Below, piece after piece: positions 4,460 to 5,883 of a stretch of 5,883 bases of DNA; position 1 is the stretch's first letter, and each line of letters opens with the position of its first letter. The DNA comes from Bacillota bacterium (lineage in GTDB: Bacteria > Bacillota > Clostridia > Christensenellales > CAG-138). The position numbers and the translations under genes were made by a program. The stretch lies in contig JAEZLG010000040.1 of NCBI GenBank assembly GCA_023435855.1, positions 1-5,883 on the forward strand, given 5' to 3'. The notes under the pieces are model-generated. The model saw only the letters and a program-made list of their open reading frames with translations, did no database searches and was not told the DNA's origin.

Positions 4460-5883
4460 CCGCAGCAATTCTTATACTTCTTCCCGCTTCCGCACGGACA
4501 GGGGTCATTGCGGCCGGGGGATTTGTCTATGCGCTTTGGCTGGGACTTTGCATCGCCTGAGGTAGCTATGGGGTTAGCGAGCTGCACGCGCTTTCTCGGT
4601 GCTGCTTTTACGGAAAGATGGAAAAGGTTTCTGACCGTGCGCTCACGGATGCCGCGCACCATTTCGTCAAACATTTCAAAGCCCGAAGTGCGGTAGGCAA
4701 CCACCGGGTCGGTATGGCCGATTGCCTGGAGGCCAATGCCTTGACGGAGTTGATCCATAGCGTCAATATGGTCCATCCAGTGGGAATCAACCGCCTGCAA
4801 CAACTGCACGCGCTCAAATTCACGCATGCTTGGGCCGCTGTCGTCCTCCGATATCTCCACACCGTCCGCTATGCTGTTTTCCCGCGCGAGCTTAATTTCA
4901 GCAGCAATCTGTTCCTCGTGCTTAAGATAAACTTCATTTGCATACTCTATAGCTTCTTCGCGGAGCTTTGTGTACGAAGTGATGCCCTTGAGTTTTAGAG
5001 AAAAATCAACACCCGTGACCTGATAAAGCTCTCCGATTAGCCCGCGCAAATCCCACGCGTCCTGCTTAACATGCTCGGGGCAGTAAAGATCAACGCGGTT
5101 TGAAACAGTCTCCTCCACCATGCGTTTAATGGATTCCGATATATCCTCGCCCATTAAAACGCTTCTGCGCTGACCGTAGATGAGCTCACGTTGCTTGTTC
5201 ATCACATCGTCATACTGCAAAACGTTTTTACGGATTTCGAAGTTGAAGGTTTCCACGCGCTTTTGCGCGCCTTCGATCTGCTTTGTAAGGATGCCCATCT
5301 CAATGGGGATATCATCCGCAGGTGAAAGCCGCTCCATGACGGACTTGAGCCGTTCGCCGCCGAAGCGCTGCATCAAATCGTCCTGCATGGAAACGTAAAA
5401 ACGCGAGCTGCCCGGGTCTCCCTGGCGGCCGCTGCGACCGCGGAGCTGGTTATCGATGCGGCGCGCTTCGTGGCGCTCTGTGCCGATGATGTGAAGGCCA
5501 CCCGCCGCTACTACGCGATCGTGCTCCGCGTCTGTATTTTTCTTGTGACGTGCGTACGCCGCCTTAAATGACTCCCGCGCGGCGAGTATGCGTTCGTCCT
5601 CTGTATCGGCATGGCCGATGGCTTCCTCAATTATGGCCTCGTCAATGCCCTCCTGACGTAGATCGCGGCGCGCTAAAAACTCGGGGTTGCCGCCAAGCAA
5701 AATATCCGTTCCGCGACCGGCCATATTGGTTGCGATGGTGACGCTGCCGTAATGACCCGCCTGCGCAACGATTTCAGCTTCCTTGGCATGCATTTTTGCA
5801 TTTAAAACGACATGCTCAATCCCGCGCTTTTTGAGCATTGCGGAAAGCATTTCGCTCTTTTCTACACTGATGGTGCCTACAAG
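4450..5883 (-). CDS. secA: Preprotein translocase ATPase SecA, C-terminal part (5' end outside window)
   Basis: SecA drives unfolded preproteins through the SecYEG membrane channel with ATP. The last 477 residues are present; the frame is open to the right edge, so roughly the first 400 residues (first nucleotide-binding half and preprotein cross-linking domain) are missing. The visible part starts in the second nucleotide-binding domain with LVGTISVEKSE, then NMAGRGTDILLGGN (about 53-66) and QLRGRSGRQGDPG (about 146-158) with its helicase-type arginines. The helical scaffold and two-helix-finger region follow (DSHWMDHIDAMDQLRQGIGLQ). A variable linker leads to the C-terminal zinc motif CPCGSGKKYKNCC, the usual SecB- or ribosome-binding tail, with all four metal ligands (Cys462, 464, 473, 474 of the visible part). 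The stop is TAG, inside a stem-loop. It is probably the single housekeeping SecA, not SecA2, since the zinc tail is present. prfB lies downstream in the same direction. Confidence 0.97.
   Translation of the reverse strand, partial: LVGTISVEKSEMLSAMLKKRGIEHVVLNAKMHAKEAEIVAQAGHYGSVTIATNMAGRGTDILLGGNPEFLARRDLRQEGIDEAIIEEAIGHADTEDERILAARESFKAAYARHKKNTDAEHDRVVAAGGLHIIGTERHEARRIDNQLRGRSGRQGDPGSSRFYVSMQDDLMQRFGGERLKSVMERLSPADDIPIEMGILTKQIEGAQKRVETFNFEIRKNVLQYDDVMNKQRELIYGQRRSVLMGEDISESIKRMVEETVSNRVDLYCPEHVKQDAWDLRGLIGELYQVTGVDFSLKLKGITSYTKLREEAIEYANEVYLKHEEQIAAEIKLARENSIADGVEISEDDSGPSMREFERVQLLQAVDSHWMDHIDAMDQLRQGIGLQAIGHTDPVVAYRTSGFEMFDEMVRGIRERTVRNLFHLSVKAAPRKRVQLANPIATSGDAKSQPKRIDKSPGRNDPCPCGSGKKYKNCCGKS

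Noticed and set aside
4137..4565. Plus-strand open frames through the secA-prfB spacer, up to 142 aa
   Set aside because: They have no ribosome site, no recognisable domain, and composition set by the inverted repeats; the longest also runs into the secA coding region antisense.

Overview
The window looks like chromosome from a Gram-positive, Clostridia-type bacterium, probably an uncultured gut-type lineage. This is inferred from the secA-prfB gene order, strong AGGAGG-type ribosome sites, a zinc-tailed SecA, and a small conserved protein resembling ones I associate with clostridia. No species can be named. All five protein genes lie on the minus strand, so transcription runs from high to low coordinates, and this is housekeeping DNA rather than a mobile island.

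In transcription order: (1) the C-terminal half of secA, the Sec translocase motor, enters from the right edge and ends at 4450. (2) A 462-bp spacer (3988-4449) has no credible gene but is packed with about a dozen short-loop inverted repeats, some nested or mutually exclusive, plus a REP-like element. (3) prfB, peptide chain release factor 2, starts at a GTG and needs the classic autoregulatory +1 frameshift at an in-frame TGA after codon 25. (4) A low-specificity L-threonine aldolase gene begins within the prfB stop codon (TAATG). (5) After a possible terminator comes a conserved 200-aa protein of unknown function with its own strong ribosome site and a good terminator-like hairpin. (6) Last is a beta-lactamase-fold serine hydrolase without a signal peptide.

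The most striking observation is in prfB. The otherwise very well conserved RF2 carries Gly-Gly-Arg (codon CGA) where the GGQ motif should be. That glutamine acts in peptidyl-tRNA hydrolysis and is the target of the PrmC methyltransferase. CGA is also used at the conserved Arg of the NERSQ block in the same gene, so a codon reassignment does not explain it. It is either a single-base sequencing or assembly error (CAA to CGA), a strain mutation, or a real and very unusual RF2. The second point of interest is the hairpin-dense secA-prfB spacer. No CRISPR array, tRNA, rRNA, insertion sequence or recognisable new multi-gene system was found.
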